This document shows, piece after piece, positions 1 through 11,100 of a DNA stretch of 64,000 nt. Source of the DNA: Labia minor (taxonomy: Eukaryota > Arthropoda > Insecta > Dermaptera > Spongiphoridae); assembly GCA_963082975.1 (NCBI GenBank), contig OY720350.1, positions 9,939,488-10,003,487 on the forward strand. The letters are read 5' to 3'. The notes below the pieces were generated by a model. That model worked only from the letters and a program-made list of their open reading frames with translations. It did no database searches and was not told the DNA's origin. Position numbers and translations under genes: made by a program. Each line of letters begins with the position of its first letter. The stretch's first letter is position 1.

Positions 1-587
1 ACCTTTTAATGTGAAACAATTTAAAACATAAAAAAAAGAATCCTATTCATAAAGATAAACATATTATATATATATATATATATAAAGGTTTAAAGAGAGT
101 ATGTTTATTAACTATGGAAATCGAATGCCTCCTCAGGCGATTATTTATCATGTAGAATGGCCAGATGCATTCATTTTACGAACGTACGGCCAAATGAAAA
201 CCATTTAAAAGAAAAGTCTTTTTTTTAAATTTGATTTAATTTATTTCAACTGTTTGAAGAAGGGAACTTCATTTGATAAAAATGGAATATTTGCTCCTTA
301 CTCTTTACTTTTCGATTTACAATTATCCCTTTTAGTAATTCATAATATCAATGGAAAAATGACAATTTAATATTATTTCTCCCACCCCTCCCCGCCTCCT
401 CCCACTACTACACCCATTTTAATGAATATAACTAAAAAGTAATTATTGAAACAATAAGTCATGAATATAACTATAAAATAATAAGATAAGTAGAATCTTT
501 GAATGATTGATTGATTATCAGATGAATATGTTATGTAGCAAGTTGAAATTAAATTTTTCTTTTTATTTACGTTAAACAGAAACAATA

Positions 588-1166
588 AGTTGATCTGTGG
601 CCAGGCACAGAATTGACCGACGGTTTGAAATAAATTAATTTCCAGCTACAGAAAATTTCAATTAATTGAAATGTATCTATTAATGCAATAAAAAACAGAT
701 ATGGATTTAACATAAATATTTTTAATTTTATTTTATTTATAAAATATAAGTAGGAGCTGGCAGTGATATAATGTCATATAATTTAAAATTAAAAAAAAAA
801 CTAATGAAGATGATTTTCCCGGGAATAAAACCAAAACAAAGTGCATGATTCGTGGAGATGTGTAAAAAATCTCCTCATGTGAAATTTGGTGTGAAAATAA
901 CCCATCCTTTCATATCGTCGATTGGTAATACTACATTAAAAGTTGATCAATTCATCATACTGATGCATTAAGTAAATATATCAAATTTCATCAAAATCCG
1001 TTGAGCCGTTCAACTTGTACACATCTATACGGACGGACGGACAGACGGACATACATCATGCTAAAAATACTTTTTTCTGTTAAGAAAATGCATGATTCGT
1101 AAAAATCTCCACATGTGAAATTTGGTGTGAAAACAATACCTCCCTTACCATCGTCGGTTGGTTAAA
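588..1166 (+). mobile_element. Family A Helentron-like non-autonomous element, copy 1
   Basis: Starts aagttgatctgtggccagg with an inverted CCTG..CAGG-like hairpin, then (c/t)tgaccgacgg; ends at cgtcggttggttaaaa. It contains a GGAC/AGAC microsatellite near 1030-1055. The paired TGACGTCA sites of other copies are mutated or lost here. Confidence 0.75.
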
Positions 1167-2593
1167 ATGATTACACAAATATAAATCTTGGAAATCTCCA
1201 ACTCACTGTAAAATATATTTTGTATGATTTTTTAACAAACTTATTGGGGGAAAGAGGTAGTTAGAATAGAAAAATCATTTTTTTTTTAATTTTTTGAAAA
1301 ATAAAATATCAGCCCAATTATTAATCTATTATCATCCTTAATTAAATATATATTATATTTATTTATATGATTGTGATTGAATTGGATAAATGAGTAACCA
1401 CAAAGGAAGAATGGTAGGGCAGGTATAAAGAGTGAGTGATTGAACTCAGGTGGAGTATCGATAATAGATTCTTTATTTTAGACAATTTTACCAATAAATT
1501 AGAAATATATATATTATAATTATAAGAAGAACCAACTAATGTTAAATTTATGTGTGTATATGGTTATAAAAAATACGACTAGAAGACCATCAAGGGGGGA
1601 CTCAAGATTGAAATCGAAACATAAATTATTTCCATGCTGTACACCATTTGAACCAATTTACATGAAATATGCACACTACAATTAATCATAATAGGAAGCA
1701 GTAATGACCACAGCCAATACTATTATATATTAATTAGCTCGAAGTTTGACGGAATAATTAAAAACTGTCACAGTTCGAAAATCAATTTACAATAACCATT
1801 TATTATCATCGAATACTCATAGAAGAGGTGAATAAAAAAAAACGACCAAGACAGACATTGAGAAAAGGAAAAACTTGTTTAAAATTAATAGATTTATTTG
1901 TATAAATAAAATTAAAAAATTTTGTATTTCTTTTTTTAAAAAATAACCAAAAAAAAAAAAACGAACAAATATACTTTAATTAATCAAATTTTTATTTTAT
2001 AATTATAATCTACTATAAAATTTCGATTATAAATCTATTATGTATTTATTTACAAATATGTATTAAATTATTAGTTATTTCAAAAATTTATGTTTTATAT
2101 AAACGGTGAGGGTAGTTTATATAGAGTGATTATACATTAAATAAATATATATAGTAAGAGTGCTAGCCAAAGATCAAAAAGTAAAGTTTTTAATTTAATA
2201 ATTATATTTTAATAGATGAAAAGGCGAAAGCAGTAAAAAAAAGTGAAAAATATTCTAATTTTGTAAATTATGTGCTAAATATTATAAATTAAATTGATTT
2301 AATAACAATTTATTAATTTTAGACATGTTTATTTTTAAGATTTATTCCTTATAAGATAATATGCATGGATTTAATATTTGATTATATATTTATAGGTCTA
2401 TATAAGAAAATATGTATTTTATATTTTTTTATAAAAACATTATTTAATTGTTTTCTGTAAATTAAGTTAAATTTTATTAAAAATTATCGAATATTTAATA
2501 ATAAGAAGATTGATTAATAGGTATAAATAAATCTTCAAAATTTATCTTCCATTATTATACGAAATTAATAATAACAGTATAAACTGTAGAGCA

Positions 2594-3215
2594 GGTGTGG
2601 CCAAACTTTTAGCTTTTAGGGGCTACTTTTTCAATAAAATTTAGTCTGCGGTTGACTATGGATTTGGGCAAATAATTTTAAAATTTTAGAAGATAATTAA
2701 AGAAGTCATTATATCGCCGATTTAAATTGCAAACCTCCACTTTTGGTCAAAAATTACATTTTCACACTACTAGAAAGAGAAAAACACCTTACATTGGCTA
2801 TGAAACACCGCTATTATGCACCTATTTAAATTAAGCGTTTTAAGAAAGTTGTGCAAAATATGCTGAATATGAGTTAGCAGGTTTGCAATCTAAGCCGACG
2901 ATATATTTTTTATTTTATGAATTTTAACAATATTTATTAAAATTTAAAAAAAAAAAACAATGTCAAGAAATAAATACGAAGAAAAAACAAATTTTAAGCA
3001 TATAATTTTTATTTGGATGAAACCTGGCATTGCATAAGAGCAGCAAGTTTCTCAAAATTTAGCTCCTATGAACTTAAAGCAATTCTTAAGCATGACTCTA
3101 AATGTAGATCCGTTATTTTTGATCGCATTCATATAAGAAAATGTGAATTCACATAAATATGTGGAGCCAAAGAAGGAAATGAAACGAGCAACCATTGTCC
3201 AAATATTTGGATATT
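2594..3215 (-). pseudogene. Decayed hAT transposon end with transposase C-terminal fragment
   Basis: A hAT-type terminus CAGGTGTGGCCAAAC near 2594 is followed by a minus-strand fragment at about 3010-3195. This reads GSTYLCEFTFSYMNAIKNN and later, after a one-base insertion and stop, EKLAALMQCQVS. It matches the hAT dimerisation domain (usually CE.xFS.MN.IK). The other end of the element is absent. A MITE is inserted between the terminus and the coding remnant. Confidence 0.7.
2710..2905. mobile_element. Short TIR element nested in decayed hAT
   Basis: About 196 bp with 27-bp imperfect inverted repeats (tatatcgycgrytta then attgcaaacct). It begins and ends with TA, consistent with a TA target. 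It contains no ORF. Confidence 0.65.
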
Positions 3216-3960
3216 TATCTTTGCTTATTAGTTTCCAAAATCTATTTATTATCTAATAATTAAATATATTTTATATTTATATTATTTTTGATCAACGAAT
3301 AAAAAAATTAAAATATATAATATGTTTGTAATAAAGTGCTAAAAAAAGGGGAAAAATTATATATTATTAATTATATAGTCAAATACTAAAATATGGAAAG
3401 GTTAAATCAATAATATATTTATATATATTCTTAGATATATGAAAGATATGTTAGTTTTAATTATTATAATAATATTAATAAAAAAAAATTGTAAATGGAA
3501 GGGCTGTTATTTTCATTTAAATTTATAACTTCAATTAAAATAAATACTTCATTTTGGAATGGATATGAGAGGAGAGGGAGGTAGAGGCGAAATTTGGGTA
3601 GAGTAGAGTAGTCTAGGACTAAACGGTGTTTTGAGAAAGGGAAGCCCTTGGATAAAAAGTATATAAATTATCGGGATAAGAAAAATATATAAATATATGG
3701 GATATAAAAGATGTAATAACATATATAGGATGATTATGATCTAAAATTATTTTTTAATAAATTTAAAAATAATATCCCGGGTAGCGAGTAGATTCTTTTC
3801 TATAAATCCAGTAGAGAAGAATTCTATTTCAGGGATTGGCGGCCCTGCCCTCACGTGAGCTCATGATTTCTTCTAAATCCCTCTTCTACCTGGAGGAATC
3901 ATGTCCTTTACCCATTGACGCCTTTCCATCCATTCCCTTACTCTTACTCCCCCCCTCCCC

Positions 3961-4034
3961 TGATCATTCGAAAAATCAAATTTATTTGGATGAAGGAGAA
4001 TACCTAGCATAGCTTCATTAAAAAGAAAAAAAAA
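3961..4034 (+). repeat. 74-bp dispersed direct repeat, copy 1
   Basis: Matches 5113-5186 with a handful of substitutions: shared aatcaaatttatttggatga and aaaaagaaaaa. Lies directly before the double hairpin. Confidence 0.8.
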
Positions 4035-4050
4035 TTAAAATCTTGTCTCT

Positions 4051-4122
4051 TATAGGAGACTCTTTAGAGTCTCCTATATATATTTGAATAAACCCCCCGA
4101 AGGGGGGTTTATTCAAATATAT
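4051..4122. repeat. Two adjacent perfect hairpins
   Basis: Hairpin 1: 12-bp stem 4051-4062 with 4067-4078, loop ttta. Hairpin 2: 21-bp perfect stem 4078-4098 with 4102-4122, loop gaa, with six C facing six G at the tip. No compensating or disrupting change is seen. Confidence 0.9.
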
Positions 4123-5112
4123 CCAGATTACGTCAACTCTTCGACTAGCAAAACCCTATAAATTCACGAGTGAGACATATATAACTGGCTCTGAGAGGAC
4201 CCACCTCTCAACGCTTCATATTAGTAAAAATTTGGAACTCATATTTATATTACGCTTTGGAAAATTAGCAGAAACACTTCTATTCAATTGGATTCAGTTT
4301 ATACAAATTAATAACAAAATTTCATAAAAAATGAATAAAAGTAAAAAGATACAACAGAATTTTCGCCAGATTTTCAATAAAATGGATTTTTAGTGAAATA
4401 TAAATGAAAATTACAATTAATTTTTATTTGGTATCATGTTGACACTTGAAATAAACATTTTCTGATAACAATATATAAAACGCATATCAAAATACTCGTT
4501 ATTCAATGTAGATTCATTTTCACTAGCATTATATAATTTTATGATGCTTCCTTAATTAAATATTAATTATTGAATTTTGACAGATGCAATGTGATTTCGG
4601 CTGCCATTTTGAATGACGTCAAATCTTTGGATTAATTATATTAAATGATTATTCTTAGCATAACTCTTCTCTCAATACAAGATTATTTTTGATTCTTGTA
4701 TTTCTTGTATTATAACTATTTCCATGATCACTTTTCTTTGTTTAATCAATATTTAATGAATAAAGTCTTTGCCAAGTATTGCTTATGGGCTGAATTTTCG
4801 TAGCCTTCAAGTGAATTTCTTTCCTATGTTTTTACTAGTTGATAACACAGTCGCATCGGATTGTACTTTGACTAGTAAATTTTTTGTCCGAGTTCAAATC
4901 TTTCAATTTGTTTATTTTTTATAATTTTATTCTTTAGATTTTTAAAGAATTTTAATAATATAATTATAAATGTTAATATACATAATATTATTTAAATTAA
5001 TTATTATGAATATTAATTTTATTTATTAGTATTATGTTAATTAATTAATTCCTTAGATAATAAAAATACAAAAGAAAATTAAAATATATATATATACATA
5101 TACATTAATATT

Positions 5113-5186
5113 TGATCATTCAAAAAATCAAATTTATTTGGATGAATGAGAATACCTAACATAGCTTTATTAAAAAGAAAAAAAAT
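5113..5186 (+). repeat. 74-bp dispersed direct repeat, copy 2
   Basis: Second copy of the repeat at 3961-4034, about 1.15 kb away in the same orientation, shortly before a hAT MITE. Confidence 0.8.
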
Positions 5187-5252
5187 GGTAAAATTTCAAA
5201 TTAATTGATTAATGTATTTAATGTATTTAAAATTTCTGATTATGGTGTAAAA

Positions 5253-5542
5253 CAGGGATGTCCAACACGCGGCCCACTCAATCTTCTGATACGGCGCACT
5301 ATCGACTCATTTTGGAGTTAAATTTTAAAGAATTCACAGTCCGGCAAGCGACCTATAACTGTGAGGCTATAAAAAAAAAGGCTGCAACATTCAAAAACAA
5401 AAAACCACCTCTATCCCCAAAAATCTCCATAAGTTTTGAGACATTCACTAGCTAGGCTTAACATATTCTGGTAATTTTGCGGCCCAGTTAAATATTTAAG
5501 TTTGCGATGTGGCCCATTAAATTAAAAGGTTGGACATCCCTG
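5253..5542. mobile_element. hAT-like MITE
   Basis: 290 bp, termini CAGGGATGTCCAAC and inverted GTTGGACATCCCTG, with a perfect 8-bp duplication GTGTAAAA at 5245-5252 and 5543-5550. GCGGCCC and TGGCCC blocks lie inside the ends. The 65-codon ORF within it is a chance frame. Confidence 0.9.
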
Positions 5543-5825
5543 GTGTAAAATAACCGAAATGCTCATAAAGCAAATATTTAAATGCAAATAATCTTTCAAC
5601 CACTAAACCAAATTCGATGTTTTGATATTCATTGTATCGTTCGAAGTGTTACTTTTCTGATGAGAATTGAGTGATGGCACTTTATTTCACAATTTGTTTA
5701 TAAGAACTTTTTACAAGGTCCATTTTATATATACATTATAAATCAAATTGAAAATTTATAGATTTAATTAAAAATAACAAAAAAATAAATAAAAATATAT
5801 TTTTATAAAAATTTAGAATATATTA

Positions 5826-6326
5826 TAAAATATATCTATCTATCTCTGTGGCTCTACGGAACTTGAAAGTTCTTGGCCGCAGCAACCACAGCCCTCCAAG
5901 TATTCCTATTCTGAGCTACCAACCGTGTCCTTGGTCTTCCAAGTGGGCGTTTCCCACTCGGTCTCCCTATTTTTCACCATTCTATCTTCTCCCATTCTAG
6001 CCACGTGTCCTGCCCACCGTAGCCTTCTCGATTTTATAATTCTAACTATATCTGGAGATGCATAGAGGTCATGCAATTCCTCGTTATTCAATCTTCGCCA
6101 TTCTCCGGTGACCTCATCTTTCTTTGGCCCATAAATGCTTCGTGGAATTCTATTCTAAAATACTCTAAATCTACTCTCGTCACCTAAGGTCATAGACCAT
6201 ACCTCACACCCATATAATACAACCGGTATAATAATTGTTTTTTATATTTTAATTTTTATCCCCTTTGATAATAATTTTGACGCGATAAGCCCCTTTATTG
6301 CATGACAACAGACGTTTATATATTAT
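5826..6326 (-). pseudogene. Non-LTR retrotransposon 3' end (reverse transcriptase C terminus), truncated
   Basis: Minus strand encodes the conserved C-terminal segment of LINE-type polymerases: [34 protein letters not shown], with deletions after it. A tail of tatc repeats at 5837-5847 (plus) marks the 3' end. 5'-truncated, with frame breaks; a dead copy. Confidence 0.8.
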
Positions 6327-7250
6327 AAAAATATTTATTTATTTTTTTTTAAATTCGATAGAACCCAAGCAAGTATTGTAGTAGTAAGAATTTTGGCCAC
6401 TATCTTGCCGGAAAGATAACCACCGATCTATTTAATCTTTTGTTTGTCGCCAATCGTCAAATAAATAATGGAATGATGGATGGCATGTGAATTTCGCATC
6501 TGTCTTGCTTTCGTTAACTAAGATAAAGTGCAAAAGAAGAGGAAGAGTAAGATGAAGAGAGTGCTGCTGCACGAAGGCATTTGGAAGTTAAGGAGGTGTA
6601 GAAGAGTGGGGGTGAGAGTGGAAGACTTCAGAGCTAAATGAGGATAAATGTTTAGCCACGTAAATGGACATCTGAGTTGGAGAGATAGAAAAAAAAAAAC
6701 TCAAACAAATTTGTATTCAATTAATGTCACATCATGTTTAGTGAAAATTTATTTTAAATTTTAATAAATTGTTGAATTATTATTATAATTATTAATCATG
6801 AAATTTAAAAATGAAAATTATATTAATTATTTCAAATACTTGTTTGGAAAAATTTTAAATAGAGGATTCATTTATTTATTTATTTATTTTTTTTAATCAT
6901 TTGATAGGTTTTAAAATAAATATAAAATTATTATACAAATAAAAAAAAAATAAATATAATAATATAAATAAAATGATAATTTTTGATTTTCGAAAATTAT
7001 TATTTTTTTTTTTTTTATTATAATATTATTTCAGAAATTATATTAGTATTAAATTCAAGAAAGTAGATATTAGATTATATTGATTCAAATTTGCATGTAA
7101 AATTCTTAATCTTGATTTTATTTATTTGTTTTTTTGCAACTTACACAATACATTTCATTCTACTAATATATTCCAGGTTTTATATATATATATATAAATA
7201 TTTTTTTTTTTTAATTTTTATTTCTTTTGTAATCTGAAAATAAATTGGTA

Positions 7251-7560
7251 CCCTTCGATCTTTGGTCGGAATTTGCTCTTTCTTCTTCACCTCATTCCTT
7301 GTTATCAATAATCAGAAGAAATGCTTCTTAGAAGGCCAGTGCTCCCCACGACCGGTCAAATATTGACTGAGGCCTTGCTTATCAGTCGTTTGCCGGATTT
7401 CAATCAAAATAACACCCCGCAGGCCGGTCAGACATGACTCAGCGGGGCTTCTCACATCATCACAGGCGAAAAACAAATCCATAATTACTTTTTAACCGAC
7501 ATAGACAGCCAACCTGAGCTCATGCTTCAACTATTATAAACAAGGATAAAGAAAAAACAA
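7251..7560. other. GC-richer island 3' of LSD1
   Basis: Non-repetitive by eye and free of a convincing ORF. It contains a diverged duplicated block (gaccggtcaaatattgactg and gccggtcagacatgactcag), the second with an AP-1/Maf-like TGACTCAGC. Function unknown. Confidence 0.45.
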
Positions 7561-7804
7561 CCCTCACTATCCTCTTCTCTAAATTAAGGCCAATAGTTAT
7601 CCCACTATAAAATAAAATAACTTACGTATATTTAAAATAATTTTTATTTCTGCTTTTAATTTATCCATGTAAAATAGACTTCTAAATTATTTATAATATA
7701 AAACAAAAATCAAAGAAGAAAGGAATATTGAATTTTAATTTTTTTTTTTTTTTTTTTAAATAAAACAAAAACAAAAATCTGTAAGATTAATGAAAAGTTA
7801 TATA

Positions 7805-7810
7805 TTTATT
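7805..7810 (-). terminator. Candidate polyadenylation signal of LSD1
   Basis: An AATAAA hexamer on the minus strand about 80 nt past the LSD1 stop codon. It is the first plausible signal downstream of the gene. In such AT-rich DNA the hexamer is common by chance, so this is only the most likely position. Confidence 0.4.
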
Positions 7811-7890
7811 GCAAATGTTTTTGTTTGTTACACACATAAAAATAAATTTAATTATTCAAAGGAAAAATCAAAATGGTGGTGATTAAGTGC

Positions 7891-8108
7891 TTAAGCCGGT
7901 GGTGGTCCACCTGTTGTAGCTGTAGCCGCTGCTGCTGCTGCGGCTGCTGCTGCAGTTGCTGCTGCAGCTGCAGCTACGGCAGGAGAGGAGGCAGGAGGCG
8001 GTGCATAAGGGCATCCCATAAATTGATCAGCAATACGACCACCTTCGCGCAATCCACTTAAAAAGGCGCCATGGACAGTTGCTGGATAATTACGTATCGT
8101 ATGCTCTC
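7891..8108 (-). CDS. Su(var)3-3: LSD1 last coding exon, with alanine-rich C terminus
   Basis: A 218-nt terminal exon. The acceptor follows a run of T ending in acag, and the stop TAA is at 7893-7891. It encodes the FAD-contacting [20 protein letters not shown], then [18 protein letters not shown] and a tail of about 25 residues dominated by alanine with threonine (GCN repeats), ending TTGGPPPA. The tail is a low-complexity expansion; human LSD1 ends differently here. On the plus strand the same DNA gives a spurious cysteine-rich ORF. Confidence 0.93.
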
Positions 8109-11100
8109 CTGTAAAAAAAAATACAATATTATATTATTTAATATAATAATAATTAATTTATTAGAGAAATAAGGCGCCATTGGGTGTGTGGGTAGCGAAC
8201 CTGCCTCACATTCACATGGTACTGGGTATAAGTCCCGGGACTGGCAAGGGAATTTCCCTAACTGGAGTCTATGGGATGGAGTCAACCCAGCCTCCGGGAA
8301 CAACATTGGGGAAAAGCAACATGATAGCGCCTTAGATCAAGAAAATCAAGAGAAAGGTTGAGAGGACCCGTTATACTGATCATAGGACACCTCATTGATA
8401 TAATCGGCTTGATAGGCGTAGTCTTTGCTTAGGACGTACAAAGTTTTTTTTTTTATTATTAATTATTTTTATTATTAATTTAATAAAAACATAAATATAA
8501 AATAATATTGTAAAAGGAAGTAAGTATAAGAACTATTTTTATATATTGATATATTATATAAACACACAAATGAAATCACTTTACATATAAAATTTATTTT
8601 ATTTGTTATGTTTTTGTTAGGATATTTATTTAATTTATAATTGTTCTTGTGTCTTTCTATATATGGAAGATTAAAAACTCAGAATTAATCATTCAGAAGG
8701 TTGAAAATGGAAAATAGAAATTCCGAAAGGGCATTGGGTGAATAATCAGAGTTAAATAGAGTTTGAAATCTCATGGATGTGAAAGTGAAAGAAAGAAAAA
8801 AAAAATCCCGCATGTCCAACAAGTGTTCATGATCCATCACCAGCTGTAACCACCTCTTTCTATCATCGTCACTTTGTTCGCCATCTGTCTTCATCTTGTG
8901 GACCAAATCAACGAAAATGGACTTTATTATCGAAGCAGATGGGCAAATTGAAACGATTTTCAACTTGAAATGGCCATGAAAAATATAAATCACTGTTAAA
9001 AGAATGAGAAAATGACAATTTAATTAAATTATGAATAAAAAATTTATTCAATCTATTCCAGTCTTATATTAAATATTTAGTAGTATAAATTATTTATTTC
9101 AAATTATAAAATCTATTTAAATATACTTATAAATAATAATATAAATAGTTAAAAAAAAAAAAATGATAAATATTATAAATCTGTTAAATAAAAATATTAC
9201 AATATTTACAATTTATTCACATATGATGTTATTTAATTAAATTTTAGTTTTATTTCCATAAACATAACTAGAATCATTTTCTATCTTATATTGCGAACTA
9301 ATTAATCTGATTTTTATAAACTTTTCTTAAATTTTCGATCTATATTGAATAAAACAATAATTCTTGAATAAATGAAAAGATTTGAGTATATAGTAGTGGT
9401 GTATTGGGAGGGGAACGCGGGGAAACGACGTTCCCTTACCTTTTTTCAGAATCGGAACACGTTCTAGTACTTTTTCATGTCCCGACAACTCCCACTTAAA
9501 TCTACTTTTAGAATTTATTTTTTTGTGTTAGTTTTGTATAGTAAGAATAAGAAAAAATAAAAACTTATATGGAAAAAAAAGTTTGCTGAAAATAGGACTT
9601 TTTTTTTACTTCCATTGTGCGTTCCCTTACTTCTTATTTTACCAATACATCACTGAATCTAGAATTATTTAATTTTATACATATAAAGTAAGTTAATTAC
9701 ATATTGTAATAATATCTGGACAAGATTTGTGGTCTTGTCATTTGTCAATAATTGGATTATTGTAAATATTTAAGAGTATTTCCATATATTCAGAGAGAGA
9801 GAGAGAGAGATGTTTTTTTCTGTAATTATATATAACTACTAAAATCTCTTTCCAAATATTTGAGAAAATGTGTGATGGAATTTCCGATCGAATGAAATTT
9901 CACCTTGAAGGAATGTTGATTGATTTCCATTTGTGTGGGGTGGGAGATTGTTATTTGGTAAGTCGAGTCCTCTCACTGTGGATGGATACTATTCCATTGC
10001 CTGCAGGTTAGTCTTTTATTTACGCCACTGTAAATAAATAGATTCCCTGGTTAAAGCTTGCTTTATTCATAAATCTCTCATAAAAATGTTTAAATATTTA
10101 CTTTTTATTGGCTGATATACCATATATATATATATATATATATATTTGAAGTTGCAGAGGGAATTTCCTCCAAGGATGTACCATCCAAATACCAACTTCA
10201 CCTTCAGCCTTACTTTTCCACTCACAAAGGAATTTTATATGATCTTTCTTCACTCAACCTTATTTGCCGTCTCCGGAACATGTTTATTATGTTTCAGATG
10301 ATTATAAACTATACATAGGATTCAAGTTTTTAGTTAAGAAACGATTCCCTTGCGTGAAGAGGGATTAGATACCGGATACATATATTCACAAACACATACG
10401 CACACCTTGCACTATGATGTCAGGGATTTATCAACTTTATATATAAACTTGAGCTTTATAATCCATTAAAATAGACGCTAATTAATTTAAAGGTGAGAGC
10501 AAAGTTGGACGAGACAGCTCGTTGAATGATCACGTGAAGAATCGATACAAAAGAATGAATGAAAATACTACATCTAATTGAGTAAAAAACAAAACAAAAC
10601 AAAACAAAAAACATGTTTATGAAAAAAAACAATTCATTTACAATAATTTGAAAATAAATAATCAATTTTTTTATGATTAATTATTTAGATTTTTAATAAT
10701 TTTGAAAGTTTAGTATAAATTAATTAATTAATTCTATTTATCTCTGTGGCTCTTCGGTACTCGAAAGTTCTTGGCCGCAACAATCACATTTCTGCAAACC
10801 TCCCTATCATCCAACTCCTATTTTCTCTTATCTCTCTTAAATCCCTTTCTATTGATTGACTGCCCAACCGGATGTTTTCCAATTCGTCTCCCCACAAATA
10901 TATACATATTTCGACGTTTGAAATGACTAAATTATATTACCTTGGTTTTTATTTTTAATTTAATTACTCAATTATTAATTACTAATACATTTTAAGCGAA
11001 ATATTTTTCGACAATAAATATAAAATTAATACTTTGTAAACAACTACTTTCGGTTTCCGGATATACATCAAAAGTTGATGAATATATGCTACTGATGCAT

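Larger units (their letters stand above)
1..7804. other. Intergenic region downstream of LSD1, remaining DNA
   Basis: Apart from the elements listed separately, 1-587, 1167-2593, 3216-3960, 4123-5112, 5551-5825 and 6327-7250 hold no gene I can recognise: AT-rich sequence, homopolymers and short chance ORFs. The stretch 3540-3960 has a purine-rich then pyrimidine-rich composition and an E-box palindrome TCACGTGA at 3851. A perfect TGACGTCA occurs near 4614. Confidence 0.6.

Noticed and set aside
7873-8061. Cysteine-rich 62-codon plus-strand ORF
   Set aside because: Antisense shadow of the LSD1 alanine-rich exon; GCN repeats read backwards give Cys/Ser.
8685-8993. 102-codon minus-strand ORF in the last LSD1 intron
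   Set aside because: Biased, no recognisable motif and no splice evidence; probably chance.
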